A stretch of 64,000 nucleotides of DNA from CALKJU01 sp046349355 (GTDB lineage Bacteria > Pseudomonadota > Alphaproteobacteria > Geminicoccales > Geminicoccaceae): positions 124,001 through 188,000 of the forward strand of contig JAXMCM010000019.1 of NCBI GenBank assembly GCA_046349355.1. The letters are read 5' to 3'. This document shows positions 8,051 to 17,003 of the stretch, piece after piece. Both the position numbers and the translations under genes were made by a program. Positions within the stretch are counted from its first letter, which is position 1; every line of letters starts with the position of its first letter. A model generated the notes under the pieces. That model was given only the letters and a program-made list of their open reading frames with translations. It did not search any database and was not told the DNA's origin.

Positions 8051-8998
8051 GTGACGGTGCTCGTCGCGCGGCGGCTTCTCGCCCTTCTGCTGACCCTGCT
8101 GGCGGCCTCGCTGGTCGTCTTCGTCGTCCTCGAGGTGCTGCCCGGCGATCCGGCGGCGGTGATGCTCGGTACCGGCGCCCAGCCCGACACGCTGCAGGCG
8201 CTGCGCGCCGAGCTCGGCCTCGACCGGCCCGTCGTCGAGCGCTACCTCGGCTGGCTCGCCGCCATGCTCCGGGGCGATCTCGGCCGCAGCTACACCTACG
8301 GCGTCCCGGTCAGCCAGCTGGTCGCCGAGCGCCTCGCCGTCAGCCTGCCCCTGGCACTGCTGGCCCTGACCCTGGCCGCCGCCATCGGCATCCCGACCGG
8401 CGTGCTGGCCGCCCGCTGGCGCGGCAGGGCCGCCGACACCGGCATCATGGTGGCGACCCAGCTGGGCGTCGCCATCCCGAACTTCTGGTTCGCCATCCTG
8501 CTGGTCCTGCTGTTCGCGGTGCAGCTGCGCTGGCTGCCGGCCGGCGGCTTCGCCGGCTGGGGCGACGGCTTGTGGCCGGGCCTGCGCTCGCTGCTGCTGC
8601 CGGCGGTGGCGCTGGCCCTGCCGCAGGCGGCCATCCTCGCCCGCGTCACCCGCTCGGCGGTGCTGGAGAGCCTGGGCGAGGACTATGTCCGCACCGCCCG
8701 CGCCAAGGGCCTGCCGCGCTCGGCCGCGCTGTGGCGGCATGCGGTGCCCAACGCGCTGATCCCGGTCGTCACCATCCTCGGCCTGCAGTTCTCGTTCCTG
8801 CTCGCCGGTACCATCATCGTCGAGCAGGTCTTCTACCTGCCCGGCATCGGCCGGCTGATCTTCCAGGCGATCGCCCAGCGCGACCTGATCGTCGTCAAGT
8901 CGTTGGTCGTCCTGCTCGCCGCCGCCGTCGTCGTCGTCAACTTCGTCGTCGACCTCGCCTACGCCTGGCTCGACCCGCGGCTGCGCACGCATGGCTGA
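8051..8998 (+). CDS. Dpp/Opp-type ABC transporter permease (DppB-like), system 2
   Basis: Inner-membrane permease, 315 aa, beginning at a GTG 13 bp after the binding-protein stop. It has the first helix (LLALLLTLLAASLVVFVVLEVLPGDP), the early periplasmic loop, and the EAA loop near residue 213 (DYVRTARAKGL ... NALIPVV). It is recognisably similar to the permease at 54-1067, with the same DYVRTARAKGL stretch, so the two systems are paralogous. It overlaps the next permease gene by 8 bp. Confidence 0.93.
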   Translation: MTVLVARRLLALLLTLLAASLVVFVVLEVLPGDPAAVMLGTGAQPDTLQALRAELGLDRPVVERYLGWLAAMLRGDLGRSYTYGVPVSQLVAERLAVSLPLALLALTLAAAIGIPTGVLAARWRGRAADTGIMVATQLGVAIPNFWFAILLVLLFAVQLRWLPAGGFAGWGDGLWPGLRSLLLPAVALALPQAAILARVTRSAVLESLGEDYVRTARAKGLPRSAALWRHAVPNALIPVVTILGLQFSFLLAGTIIVEQVFYLPGIGRLIFQAIAQRDLIVVKSLVVLLAAAVVVVNFVVDLAYAWLDPRLRTHG

Positions 8999-9833
8999 GG
9001 CGACCGCCCTGCCACCACGCGCGACGCCGGGCCTCGTCGCCGGTGCCGCCCTCACCGCCCTGCTGCTGGGTCTGGCCCTGCTGTCGCTGGTCTGGACGCC
9101 CTACCCGGTCGACACCGTCAACGTCGCCGCCAAGCTGCAGCCGCCCTCGGCGGCGCACTGGCTGGGCACCGACCAGCTCGGCCGCGACGTGCTCTCGCTG
9201 CTGATCGTCGGCGCCCGCAACTCGATCCTGGTGGCCGTCGTCGCCGTAGCGGTCGGCGCCGGCCTCGGCGTGCCGCTGGGGGCGCTGGCCGCGGCGCGCG
9301 GCGGCTGGATCGACGAGCTGGTGATGCGCACGAGCGACTTCGCCTTCGCCTTCCCGGCCCTGCTGTCGGCGGTGATGATCACGGCACTGGCCGGGCCGGG
9401 GGCGGTCAACTCGATCCTCGCCATCGGCATCTTCAACATCCCAGTCTTCGCCCGGCTCACCCGCGGCGGTGCCCTGGCATTGTGGCGGCGCGACTTCGTC
9501 ATGGCCGCCCGCATCGCCGGCAAGGGCTCGGTGCGGATCACCGCCGAGCACATCCTGCCCAACATCCAGAGCGTGCTGGTCGTCCAGGCGACGATCCAGT
9601 TCGCGCTCGCGATCCTGGCCGACGCCGGCCTCTCCTACCTCGGCCTCGGCGTGCAGCCGCCCGCCCCCAGCTGGGGCAAGATGCTCAACGACGCGCAGAC
9701 CCTGATGTTCGTGGCCCCGCGCCTCGCCCTGTTCCCCGGCCTCGCCATCGTGCTGGCGGTGCTCGGGCTCAATCTCCTGGGCGACGGCCTGCGCGACCGT
9801 CTCGACCCGCGCCTCGCCCGGCTGCGCGGATGA
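8991..9833 (+). CDS. Dpp/Opp-type ABC transporter permease (DppC-like), system 2
   Basis: Second permease, 280 aa. It has a hydrophobic N-terminal helix (residues 18-40), the LGTDQLGRDVLSLLIVGAR motif of DppC proteins, an EAA loop near residue 166 (RRDFVMAARIAGKG ... LPN), and the C-terminal LLGDGLRDRLDPRLA. It overlaps both neighbours (8 bp upstream, 4 bp ATGA downstream). It is shorter at the N terminus than the system 1 DppC. Confidence 0.93.
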   Translation: MAEATALPPRATPGLVAGAALTALLLGLALLSLVWTPYPVDTVNVAAKLQPPSAAHWLGTDQLGRDVLSLLIVGARNSILVAVVAVAVGAGLGVPLGALAAARGGWIDELVMRTSDFAFAFPALLSAVMITALAGPGAVNSILAIGIFNIPVFARLTRGGALALWRRDFVMAARIAGKGSVRITAEHILPNIQSVLVVQATIQFALAILADAGLSYLGLGVQPPAPSWGKMLNDAQTLMFVAPRLALFPGLAIVLAVLGLNLLGDGLRDRLDPRLARLRG

Positions 9834-10810
9834 GCCTGCTCACGGTCACGGGCCTTACGCTCTCCGTCCCGACGGCACGCGGCGAGGCCTCGATCGTGCG
9901 CGGCATCGACCTCGCCATCGACCGCGGCCAGCGCCTCGGCCTCGTCGGCGAATCGGGCTGCGGCAAGTCGATGACCGCCCTGGCGCTGATGGGCCTGCAG
10001 CCCGACAGCGCCCGCCTCGGCGGCAGCATCCGCCTTGACGGCGAGGAGCTGCTTGGCCGCGACGAGCCAGCCTGGTGCCGGATCCGCGGCCGGCGCATCG
10101 CCATGGTCTTCCAGGAGCCGATGACCGCCCTCAACCCGGTCATGGCGATCGGCGACCAGGTCGCCGAGGGCCCGCTGCGCCAGCTGGGCCTCGACCGTGC
10201 CGCCGCCGCCTCGCGGGCGCGGACGCTGCTCGACCGCGTCGGCCTCGGGCGCGTGTCGCCGGCGCTCTACCCGCATCAGCTCTCCGGTGGGCAGCGACAG
10301 CGCGTCGTGCTGGCGATGGCGCTGGCCAGCGACCCCGACCTCCTGATCGCCGACGAGCCGACCACCGCCCTCGACGTCACCGTCCAGGCCCAGATCCTGC
10401 GGCTGCTCGACGAGATCGTCGCCGAGCGCGGCATGGGCCTCCTGCTGATCACCCACGACCTCGGCGTGGTCGCCGCGATGACCGACCGGATGGCGGTGAT
10501 GTACGCTGGCCGGCTGGTCGAGACCGGGACCACGGACGCGGTCTTCGCCGGCATGGCGCACCCCTACACCCGGGCCCTGCTCGCCGCGCGGCCGCGCGAG
10601 GTCGCCGGCGGCGCCGGGGGCACGGCCCTGGTCGCCATCCCCGGCCAGGTCGGCAGCCCGCTCGAGCAGCCGCCGGGCTGCGCCTTCGCCCCGCGCTGCG
10701 CGCGCGCCGATGCCGCCTGCCTGGCGACGCGGCCCATGCTGGACTCCGTCGGCGACGGCCACGCCGCCGCCTGTTTGCACCCCCTGGCCTGGTCGCGGGC
10801 TCAGACGTAG
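9830..10810 (+). CDS. Dpp/Opp-type ABC transporter ATPase (DppD-like), system 2
   Basis: Nucleotide-binding subunit, 326 aa, with a single ABC domain: Walker A GESGCGKS near residue 40, FQEPMTALNPV in the Q-loop, LSGGQRQR near 150, LLIADEP Walker B, and LLITHDLGVVA. The C-terminal extension has the DppD cysteine pattern (CAFAPRCARADAAC). Unlike system 1, no second (DppF-like) ATPase follows. The next gene is convergent and overlaps this one by 10 bp. The subunit must therefore work as a homodimer or borrow a partner such as the system 1 DppF. Confidence 0.92.
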   Translation: MSLLTVTGLTLSVPTARGEASIVRGIDLAIDRGQRLGLVGESGCGKSMTALALMGLQPDSARLGGSIRLDGEELLGRDEPAWCRIRGRRIAMVFQEPMTALNPVMAIGDQVAEGPLRQLGLDRAAAASRARTLLDRVGLGRVSPALYPHQLSGGQRQRVVLAMALASDPDLLIADEPTTALDVTVQAQILRLLDEIVAERGMGLLLITHDLGVVAAMTDRMAVMYAGRLVETGTTDAVFAGMAHPYTRALLAARPREVAGGAGGTALVAIPGQVGSPLEQPPGCAFAPRCARADAACLATRPMLDSVGDGHAAACLHPLAWSRAQT

Positions 10811-11781
10811 CCGGCGATGGCGTGCGGGACGTAGGGCTCCTCGAGGCGGAACACCTCGTCGAGCGAGAGCCGCAGGTCGAGCGCCGCCACCGCGTCGTCG
10901 AGATGCTCGATCCGCGACGCCCCGATGATCGGCGCGGTCACCCCGGGCTTCTGCAGCACCCAGGCCAGCGCCACCTGCGCCGGCGGCACGCCGCGCTCGG
11001 CCGCGACCTCGGCGACCCGTTCGATCACCTGCCGGTCGGCATCGGCGGTGGCGTCGTAGAGCCGCTGCCCGACCTCGTCGGTCCGGGTCCGCTCGGTCTC
11101 CTCCTTCCATGGCCGGGTCAGCCGGCCACGCGCCAGCGGGCTCCACGGGATCACCCCGATGCCCATGTCGGCGCACAGGGGCAGCATCTCCCGCTCCTCC
11201 TCGCGATAGAGCAGGTTGACGTGGTTCTGCATGGTGACGAAGCGGGTCCAGCCGTGCCGCTCGGCGACGTGCTGGGCCTTGGCGAACTGCCAGGCGTGCA
11301 TCGACGAGGCGCCGATGTAGCGGGCCTTGCCGGCCTTCACCACGTCGTGCAGCGCCTCCATCGTCTCCTCGATGGGCGTGTTCGGGTCCCAGCGGTGGAT
11401 CTGGTAGAGGTCCACATAGTCCATGCCGAGGCGGCGCAGGCTGTGGTCGATCTCGGCCATGATCGCCTTGCGCGACAGCCCGGCCCCGTTCGGCCCCGGC
11501 GCCATCCGGCCATGCACCTTGGTCGCCACCACGATCTCGTCGCGCCGCGCCAGCTCGTTCAGCACGCGGCCGACGATCTCCTCCGAGGTGCCGTCCGAGT
11601 AGACGTTGGCGGTGTCGAAGAAGGTGATGCCAAGCTCGAGCGCCCGGCGGATCACGACGCGGCTCGGCTCCTCGGGCAGGGTCCAGGGATGCGTCCCGCG
11701 GTCGGGCACGCCGAAGGTCATGCAGCCCAGGCAGATCGCCGAGACCTCGGTGCCGGTCCGTCCCAGCCGCACGTAGCGCAT
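10801..11781 (-). CDS. Aldo/keto reductase
   Basis: NAD(P)H-dependent oxidoreductase of the aldo/keto reductase family, 326 aa. The catalytic tetrad is visible: D and Y in FFDTANVYSDG, K in VVATKVHG, and H in YQIHRWD. The NADP-binding end GASRIEHLDDAVAALDL is also present. It resembles YajO/Tas-type stand-alone reductases; the physiological substrate is unknown. It is the last gene of the minus-strand run starting at epmA. Its 3' end overlaps the convergent ATPase gene by 10 bp. Confidence 0.92.
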   Translation of the reverse strand: MRYVRLGRTGTEVSAICLGCMTFGVPDRGTHPWTLPEEPSRVVIRRALELGITFFDTANVYSDGTSEEIVGRVLNELARRDEIVVATKVHGRMAPGPNGAGLSRKAIMAEIDHSLRRLGMDYVDLYQIHRWDPNTPIEETMEALHDVVKAGKARYIGASSMHAWQFAKAQHVAERHGWTRFVTMQNHVNLLYREEEREMLPLCADMGIGVIPWSPLARGRLTRPWKEETERTRTDEVGQRLYDATADADRQVIERVAEVAAERGVPPAQVALAWVLQKPGVTAPIIGASRIEHLDDAVAALDLRLSLDEVFRLEEPYVPHAIAGYV

Positions 11782-11801
11782 CGCCCCGTCCTCCCCGTCG
11801 T

Positions 11802-13181
11802 CTAGGTCTTGTCGCGCGGCGGCGCACCGGCCAGCCGCATCGTCCGTTCCAGGAGCAGCTCGTAGAGCGGCCGGCCGCCCAGCGTCGCCGCGGTCAGGCT
11901 CGCCGTGACCACGCTCACCCCGGTCGCCAGCGTCGCCGCATAGGCGTCGAACAGCTCCGCCACCAGCACGATGCCGACCAGCGGGGCCCGCACCGAACCG
12001 GTGAACAGCGCCGCCATGGCCGCCGCCGCCACGGCCTGGTGCTCGGGATGGAAGCCCGGCAGCAGCGCCGAGCACAGCTGGGCGATGACCAGCCCGGCGG
12101 TCGTCGCCAGCGCCAGGATCGGCGCGAACACGCCACCCGGCGTGCCCATGGCGTAGCTGCCGAGCGTGAACAGGTAGCGGGCGAGGAACAGCATGACGAG
12201 GAAGCCCAGCCCCGGCACGCTCCCGGCCAGTGTCGGCACGATCGCCTCGCCGCCGGTGGTCGCCGCCGGCATCACCTGCAGCAGCGTCGCCAGGACCAGC
12301 GCCATCACCACCACCTGCGACCAGCCGGCGACGCGGTTCCACGCCGCGAACAGGTCGAGCGTCCGCAGGACCATCCGGTTGAACAGCACGCCGAGCGCGC
12401 CGAGGGCTGCCCCCAGCAGCACGAAGAACGGATAGTGCGCCAGCGACGGCGCCTGCATCGCCATCGGCAGCTCGGGCCCCAGGCCGGCCATCCGCTCGGT
12501 GACGAAGGTCGCCGCGAAGCAGGCGATGAAGACGGCATGGTAGCCCTGGAAGCTGTAGCGCGCCTCGCGCCGCATCTCCTCGATGACGAACAGCACGCCG
12601 GCGATGGGCGCGTTGAACGCGGCGGCGATGCCGGCACCGGCACCGGCCGCCACCAGCGCCATGGCCTCGCTGTGTCGGCTGCCCGAGAGCTCGGCGACTG
12701 CCAGGCCGGCAGCCCCGCCCATGTGCACGGTCGGCCCCTCGCGGCCGAGCGCGAAGCCCGAGCCCAGCGACAGCAGGCCGCCCAGGAACTTGACCGGGAT
12801 GACGCGGGCCCAGCGGAGCGGGCGCTCGCCGAGCATCGCCCCCTCGATCTCCTGCACGCCGCTGCCGGCCGCCTCGGGCGCCAGCCGCCGCACCATCCAG
12901 CGGGCGACGGTGATGGCCGCCATGGCGATCAGCGCCATCAGCACGAAGCGCAGCACCGGCATCGGCACCGCAGCCGCCAGCGGTCCCAGCAGCCCCTGCA
13001 GCGCCGGATCGAGCCCGCCCGCCATCAGCGCCGTGCGCCAGCCGGCGACGAGGTCGAGCAGCCAGTGGAAGGCGCTGCCGAGGATGCCGACGATCAGGCC
13101 GACCAGCAGCGCCAGCCAGAACACCCGGCCGCCGATGTCGGCGGCCCATTGCGCCAGCGGCGGGCGGTCGCCCTGGCTCAC
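11802..13181 (-). CDS. ClC-family H+/Cl- antiporter (ClcA-like)
   Basis: Membrane antiporter, 459 aa from a GTG at 13181, exchanging chloride for protons and often linked to acid resistance. The key ClC elements are present at the expected spacing: GSGVQEIEGAM near residue 106, the gating-glutamate motif GREGP near 145, the internal proton glutamate in FVIEEMR near 200, GTPGGVFAP, and the chloride-coordinating Tyr in GGRPLYELLL near 434. Having both glutamates indicates an exchanger rather than a channel. No CBS domains are attached. The GTG start overlaps the stop of the upstream gene (GTGA), which favours coupled translation. Confidence 0.92.
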   Translation of the reverse strand: MSQGDRPPLAQWAADIGGRVFWLALLVGLIVGILGSAFHWLLDLVAGWRTALMAGGLDPALQGLLGPLAAAVPMPVLRFVLMALIAMAAITVARWMVRRLAPEAAGSGVQEIEGAMLGERPLRWARVIPVKFLGGLLSLGSGFALGREGPTVHMGGAAGLAVAELSGSRHSEAMALVAAGAGAGIAAAFNAPIAGVLFVIEEMRREARYSFQGYHAVFIACFAATFVTERMAGLGPELPMAMQAPSLAHYPFFVLLGAALGALGVLFNRMVLRTLDLFAAWNRVAGWSQVVVMALVLATLLQVMPAATTGGEAIVPTLAGSVPGLGFLVMLFLARYLFTLGSYAMGTPGGVFAPILALATTAGLVIAQLCSALLPGFHPEHQAVAAAAMAALFTGSVRAPLVGIVLVAELFDAYAATLATGVSVVTASLTAATLGGRPLYELLLERTMRLAGAPPRDKT

Positions 13182-13708
13182 GCCTCGTCCTGGGTTCGCA
13201 GCCCCGCCCGGTAGCGCTGCCAGTTGGTGACGTACTTGCGCGTCCCGGCGCGCATCCGCTCGACCTGCTCGGGCCGGACCTCGCCGACGATCTTGCCCGG
13301 CATGCCCATGACCAGGCTGTTGTCCGGGATCTCCTTGTTCTCGGCGATCAGCGCCTTGGCCCCGATCAGGCAGTTCCGGCCGATCCTCGCCCCGTTGAGG
13401 ACGACGGCGCCGATGCCGATCAGCGAGCCGTCGCCGATGGTGCAGCCGTGCAGCATGGCGAGGTGGCCGACGGTGACGTCCGCCCCGATGGTCAGCGGGA
13501 AGCCGGGATCGGTGTGCAGCACGCAGCCGTCCTGCACGTTGCTGCCGCGGCCGACGGTGATCAGCTCGTTGTCGCCGCGCAGCACCGCCCCCCACCAGAC
13601 GCTGGCGTCATGCTCGAGCAGCACCTTGCCGACCAGCACGGCGCTGGGCGCCACCCACCAGGCATCGTCCTCGGTGCGCACGCGCACGCCGTCGAGGCTG
13701 AACAGCAT
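13178..13708 (-). CDS. Gamma carbonic anhydrase-like left-handed beta-helix protein
   Basis: A 176-aa protein built of hexapeptide repeats (for example TIGADVTVGHLAMLHGCTIG). The three zinc-ligand histidines of gamma carbonic anhydrases appear in VLHTD, TVGHL and MLHGC, and VWWGAVLRGD is the usual early motif. It belongs to the YrdA/PaaY branch, whose members may be weak anhydrases or thioesterases. Context with an acyl-CoA ligase upstream and a ClC transporter downstream does not settle the role. Start and stop codons overlap those of both neighbours. Confidence 0.87.
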   Translation of the reverse strand: MLFSLDGVRVRTEDDAWWVAPSAVLVGKVLLEHDASVWWGAVLRGDNELITVGRGSNVQDGCVLHTDPGFPLTIGADVTVGHLAMLHGCTIGDGSLIGIGAVVLNGARIGRNCLIGAKALIAENKEIPDNSLVMGMPGKIVGEVRPEQVERMRAGTRKYVTNWQRYRAGLRTQDEA

Positions 13709-15222
13709 CAGGCCGCTCCGTCGTAGAGGTTGGCATGGGCGTCGCGCAGCAGCTTCTTCTGCACCTTGCCCATGGCGTTGCGCGGCAGGTCGTCGGCGAA
13801 CAGCACGCGCTTGGGCACCTTGTAGCCGGCAAGGCTCGCCTTGCACGCGGCGATCACCGCCGCCTCGTCGGGCGTGGAGGTGCCCGCAGCCCGCTTGACC
13901 ACCGCCGTCACCGCCTCGCCGAAGTCGCGGTGCGGCAGGCCGATCACCGCCGATTCGACCACCCCCGGCAGGGCGTCGATCACCGTCTCGACCTCGGACG
14001 GATAGACGTTGAGCCCGCCGGTGATGACGAGGTCCTTGGCCCGGCCGACCAGCGTCAGGTAGCCGTCCTCGCTGAGCGTCCCTAGGTCGCCCGTGCGGAA
14101 CCAGCCGTCGGCGGTGAACTCCTCGGCGTTCTTCTCGGGCATCCGCCAGTAGCCGGCGAACACGTTGGGGCCCTTGACCAGCACCGCCCCCACCTCGCCC
14201 GCCTGCAGCGGCCGGTCGGCCTCGTCGACGATGCGGACTTCGGATCCCTTGAACGGCGGCCCGACCGAGCCCGCCCGGCGCTCGCCGTGCAGCGGGTTGC
14301 CGCAATGCATGAGGATCTCGCTCATGCCGTAGCGCTCGAGGATCGCCTGCCCGGTCCGCCGCTCGAACGCCTTCCACGTCTCGGCCAGCAGCGGCGCGCT
14401 GCCGGAGACGAACAGGCGGACGTTGCGGCACAGCTCCGGCCCGAACGAGGGCTCGTCGAGCAGGCGGGTGTAGAAGGTCGGCACCCCCATCATCACCGTC
14501 GCCTGCGGCAGCAGCGCCAGCACCTTCGGCGCCTCGAAGCGCGGCAGCCACCGCATCGACGCACCCGACACCAGCACCGTGTGGCAGGCGACGAACAGGC
14601 CGTGCGCGTGGAAGATCGGCAGCGCGTGCAGCAGCACGTCGTCGCCGGTGAACCCCCAGGCCTCGGCCAGCACCAGCGCGTTCGAGGAGAGGTTGCCGTG
14701 GCTGAGCGGCGCCCCCTTCGGCCGCCCGGTGGTGCCCGAGGTGTAGAGCATGGCCGCCAGCTCATGGGCCGCCATCGCCGCGGGCTCGAGGTCGGGCGTC
14801 TCCCTTGCCGCCGCCTCGGCCAGCTCGCCCCGGCCCTGCGCATCCAGCGTCAGCACCGCCGGCACCTTCGGCTGCAGCTCGGCCAGCTTTGCCGGATCGC
14901 AGACGAACACCGCCGGCTCGGCATTGCCCAGCATGTAGCCGGCCTCGCCGGCGTGGTAGGCCGGGTTCATCGGCAGCGCCACCAGCCCGGCCCTGAGGCA
15001 GGCGAGGTAGAGGACCAGCGCCTCGGGCGACTTCTCGGTCTGGAAGGCGACGCGGTCGCCGCGCCGGGCACCGCGCGCCAGCAGCACCCGGGCGTAGCGC
15101 GCCGTCGCCTCGTCGAGCTCGCGGTAGCCGATCCGCCGGCCGTCGCCGGTGACGATGACCGGCTTCGCCGGGTCGGCCGGGAACCGGGAGCGGAGCAGGC
15201 TGAAGAACGAGGCGTCGGGCAT
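13708..15222 (-). CDS. Acyl-CoA synthetase, probably malonyl-CoA synthetase (MatB-like)
   Basis: ATP-dependent acid:CoA ligase of the ANL superfamily, 504 aa. The AMP-binding P-loop is YTSGTTGRPKGAPLSH near residue 159, followed by RYGMSE, the GWFRTGDLG hinge region, and GRAKDLVITGGLNVYPSEVE. The catalytic lysine is in LPRNAMGKVQKKLLRD. The stretches VKGPNVFAGYWRMPEK and the C-terminal DLPRNAMGKVQK are close to MatB, which makes malonyl-CoA from malonate. No malonyl-CoA decarboxylase or dicarboxylate transporter is adjacent, so the substrate assignment is provisional. Confidence 0.8.
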   Translation of the reverse strand: MPDASFFSLLRSRFPADPAKPVIVTGDGRRIGYRELDEATARYARVLLARGARRGDRVAFQTEKSPEALVLYLACLRAGLVALPMNPAYHAGEAGYMLGNAEPAVFVCDPAKLAELQPKVPAVLTLDAQGRGELAEAAARETPDLEPAAMAAHELAAMLYTSGTTGRPKGAPLSHGNLSSNALVLAEAWGFTGDDVLLHALPIFHAHGLFVACHTVLVSGASMRWLPRFEAPKVLALLPQATVMMGVPTFYTRLLDEPSFGPELCRNVRLFVSGSAPLLAETWKAFERRTGQAILERYGMSEILMHCGNPLHGERRAGSVGPPFKGSEVRIVDEADRPLQAGEVGAVLVKGPNVFAGYWRMPEKNAEEFTADGWFRTGDLGTLSEDGYLTLVGRAKDLVITGGLNVYPSEVETVIDALPGVVESAVIGLPHRDFGEAVTAVVKRAAGTSTPDEAAVIAACKASLAGYKVPKRVLFADDLPRNAMGKVQKKLLRDAHANLYDGAA

Positions 15223-15257
15223 GGCCGGTCAGGTTTCGACTGCCGCCGCCGCCCTTG

Positions 15258-16325
15258 TCAACGCGGCGGCAGCCGCTGCGCCCACGGCACCGGCGCCCAC
15301 AGCACCTGGTCGATCGCCGTGGCGCCGGTCGCCAGCATCACCAGCCGGTCGAAGCCCAGCGCGATCCCGGACGCCTCAGGCATCAGCGCCAGCGCGTCGA
15401 GGAACTCCTCGTCCAGCGGGTAGCGCTCGCCGTAGATCCGCTGCTTCTCTCCCATCTCGGTGGCGAAGCGGCGGCGCTGCTCGGCGGGATCGGTGAGCTC
15501 GCCGAAGGCGTTGGCCAGCTCGACGCCGCAGGCATAGAGCTCGAACCGCTCGGCCACCCGCGGGTCGGCGGCCGAGGGCCGCGCCAGGGCCGCCTCGCTG
15601 ACCGGGTACTCGCACAGGATTGTCGCCCGGCCGAGGCCGAGGTTGGGCTCGACGCGGGCCACCAGCACCCGGCTGAAGATGTCGGCCCAGCTGTCGTCGG
15701 CTGCCACCCGGATGCCGGCCGCCATCGCCGCCGCCGCCAGCGCGTCGCGGTCGGTCTCGCCGTTGCGGTGCACGGTCGCCAGCAGGTCGATGGCGGCGTG
15801 GCGGTCGAAGGCCTCGGCCAGCGTCAGCCGCTCGGCCGGCACCTGCGGGTCGACCTCGACACCCTTCCAGCGCAGCACCCGCTGTCCCGCCGCCTCGGCC
15901 GCCAGCGCCACCAGCTCGGCACAGTCCTCCATCAGCACCGTGTAGGGCTCGTCGGCACGGTACCATTCGAGCATGGTGAACTCGGGATGGTGCAGCGGCC
16001 CGCCCTCGCGGTTGCGGAAGACGTGGGCGAAGTCGAACAGCCGGCGCTCGCCAGCAGCCAGCAGCTTCTTGCAGGCGAACTCCGGCGAGGTGTGCAGGTA
16101 GAAGGTCGCCCGCGCCGCGGCGTCGATGCTGAGCAGCTCGGTGGCGAAGGCGTGCAGGTGCGCCTCGTTGCCCGGCGAGACCTGCAGGCAGGGCGTGTCG
16201 ACCTCGACGAAGTCGCGTGCCGCGAACCATTGCCGGAAGGCCGCCTGGATGCGGCCGCGGGCCAGCAGGAACGGCCGCCGGTCGGCGTGGACGTGCGGCT
16301 GCCACCAGGGCGAAGGGCCGCTCAT
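15258..16325 (-). CDS. epmA: Elongation factor P lysine ligase (EpmA/GenX/PoxA)
   Basis: A 355-aa class II aminoacyl-tRNA synthetase paralogue. It has the lysyl-tRNA synthetase catalytic core but no anticodon-binding domain, as expected for EpmA. Motif 2 is FRNREGGPLHHPEFTMLEWY near residue 101, and motif 3 is GIALGFDRLVML near 320. EpmA attaches a lysine (after its conversion to beta-lysine by EpmB) to EF-P, which helps ribosomes pass polyproline runs. The efp gene is divergent, starting 77 bp away, which strongly supports the call. An epmB (KamA-like) gene is not seen in the window. Confidence 0.93.
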   Translation of the reverse strand: MSGPSPWWQPHVHADRRPFLLARGRIQAAFRQWFAARDFVEVDTPCLQVSPGNEAHLHAFATELLSIDAAARATFYLHTSPEFACKKLLAAGERRLFDFAHVFRNREGGPLHHPEFTMLEWYRADEPYTVLMEDCAELVALAAEAAGQRVLRWKGVEVDPQVPAERLTLAEAFDRHAAIDLLATVHRNGETDRDALAAAAMAAGIRVAADDSWADIFSRVLVARVEPNLGLGRATILCEYPVSEAALARPSAADPRVAERFELYACGVELANAFGELTDPAEQRRRFATEMGEKQRIYGERYPLDEEFLDALALMPEASGIALGFDRLVMLATGATAIDQVLWAPVPWAQRLPPR

Positions 16326-16402
16326 CGGGCGCGGCGCTGGACCGCAGCGCCTCCAGCGGGTATGGCGACGCGCAACCTGAATCCCTTCACCCGACGGATA
16401 CC

Positions 16403-16972
16403 ATGCCGAAAGTCCTCGCCAGCTCGCTGCGCAAGGGCAATGTCGTCGACCTCGACGGCAAGCTCTACGTGATCCTCACCGCCCAGAACATCCATCCCGG
16501 CAAGGGCACCCCGGTCACCCAGCTGGACCTGCGCCGGATCAGCGACGGCGTGAAGATCTCCGAGCGCTACCGCACGACCGAGCAGGTCGAGCGCGCCTAC
16601 GTCGAGGAGCACGAGCACACCTTCCTGTACACCGACGGGGAAGGCTCGCACTTCATGAACCCGGAGAGCTACGAGCAGATCGTGGTGACAGCGGACGTCA
16701 TCGGCGATCTGGCCCCCTACCTGCAGGAAGGCATGGCCTGCCAGCTCAGCACCCACAACGGCATCGCCATTGCCATCGAGCTGCCGCAGCGCGTCACCCT
16801 CGAGGTCGTCGAGACCGAGCCCACCGTGAAGGGCCAGACCGCGTCCTCGTCCTACAAGCCGGCCGTGCTCTCGAACGGCGTCAAGACGACCGTCCCGGGC
16901 CACATCGCCCCGGGTACGCGCATCGTCGTGATGACCGCGGACGGCTCCTACGTCGAGCGCGCCAAGGACTGA
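16403..16972 (+). CDS. efp: Translation elongation factor P
   Basis: A 189-aa protein with the three-domain EF-P fold: KOW-like N domain (MPKVLASSLRKGNVV), then EHEHTFLYTDGEGSHFMN, and the C-terminal OB domain ending VPGHIAPGTRIVVMTADGSYVERA. The modified residue is Lys34 within HPGKGTP, at exactly the position modified by EpmA in Escherichia coli. It relieves ribosome stalling at consecutive prolines. Start ATG 16403 gives the canonical N terminus; in-frame codons upstream belong to the shared divergent promoter region with epmA. Confidence 0.95.
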   Translation: MPKVLASSLRKGNVVDLDGKLYVILTAQNIHPGKGTPVTQLDLRRISDGVKISERYRTTEQVERAYVEEHEHTFLYTDGEGSHFMNPESYEQIVVTADVIGDLAPYLQEGMACQLSTHNGIAIAIELPQRVTLEVVETEPTVKGQTASSSYKPAVLSNGVKTTVPGHIAPGTRIVVMTADGSYVERAKD

Positions 16973-17003
16973 ACGACCGGACATCCAGGGGGGAGTGCCG
17001 TCG

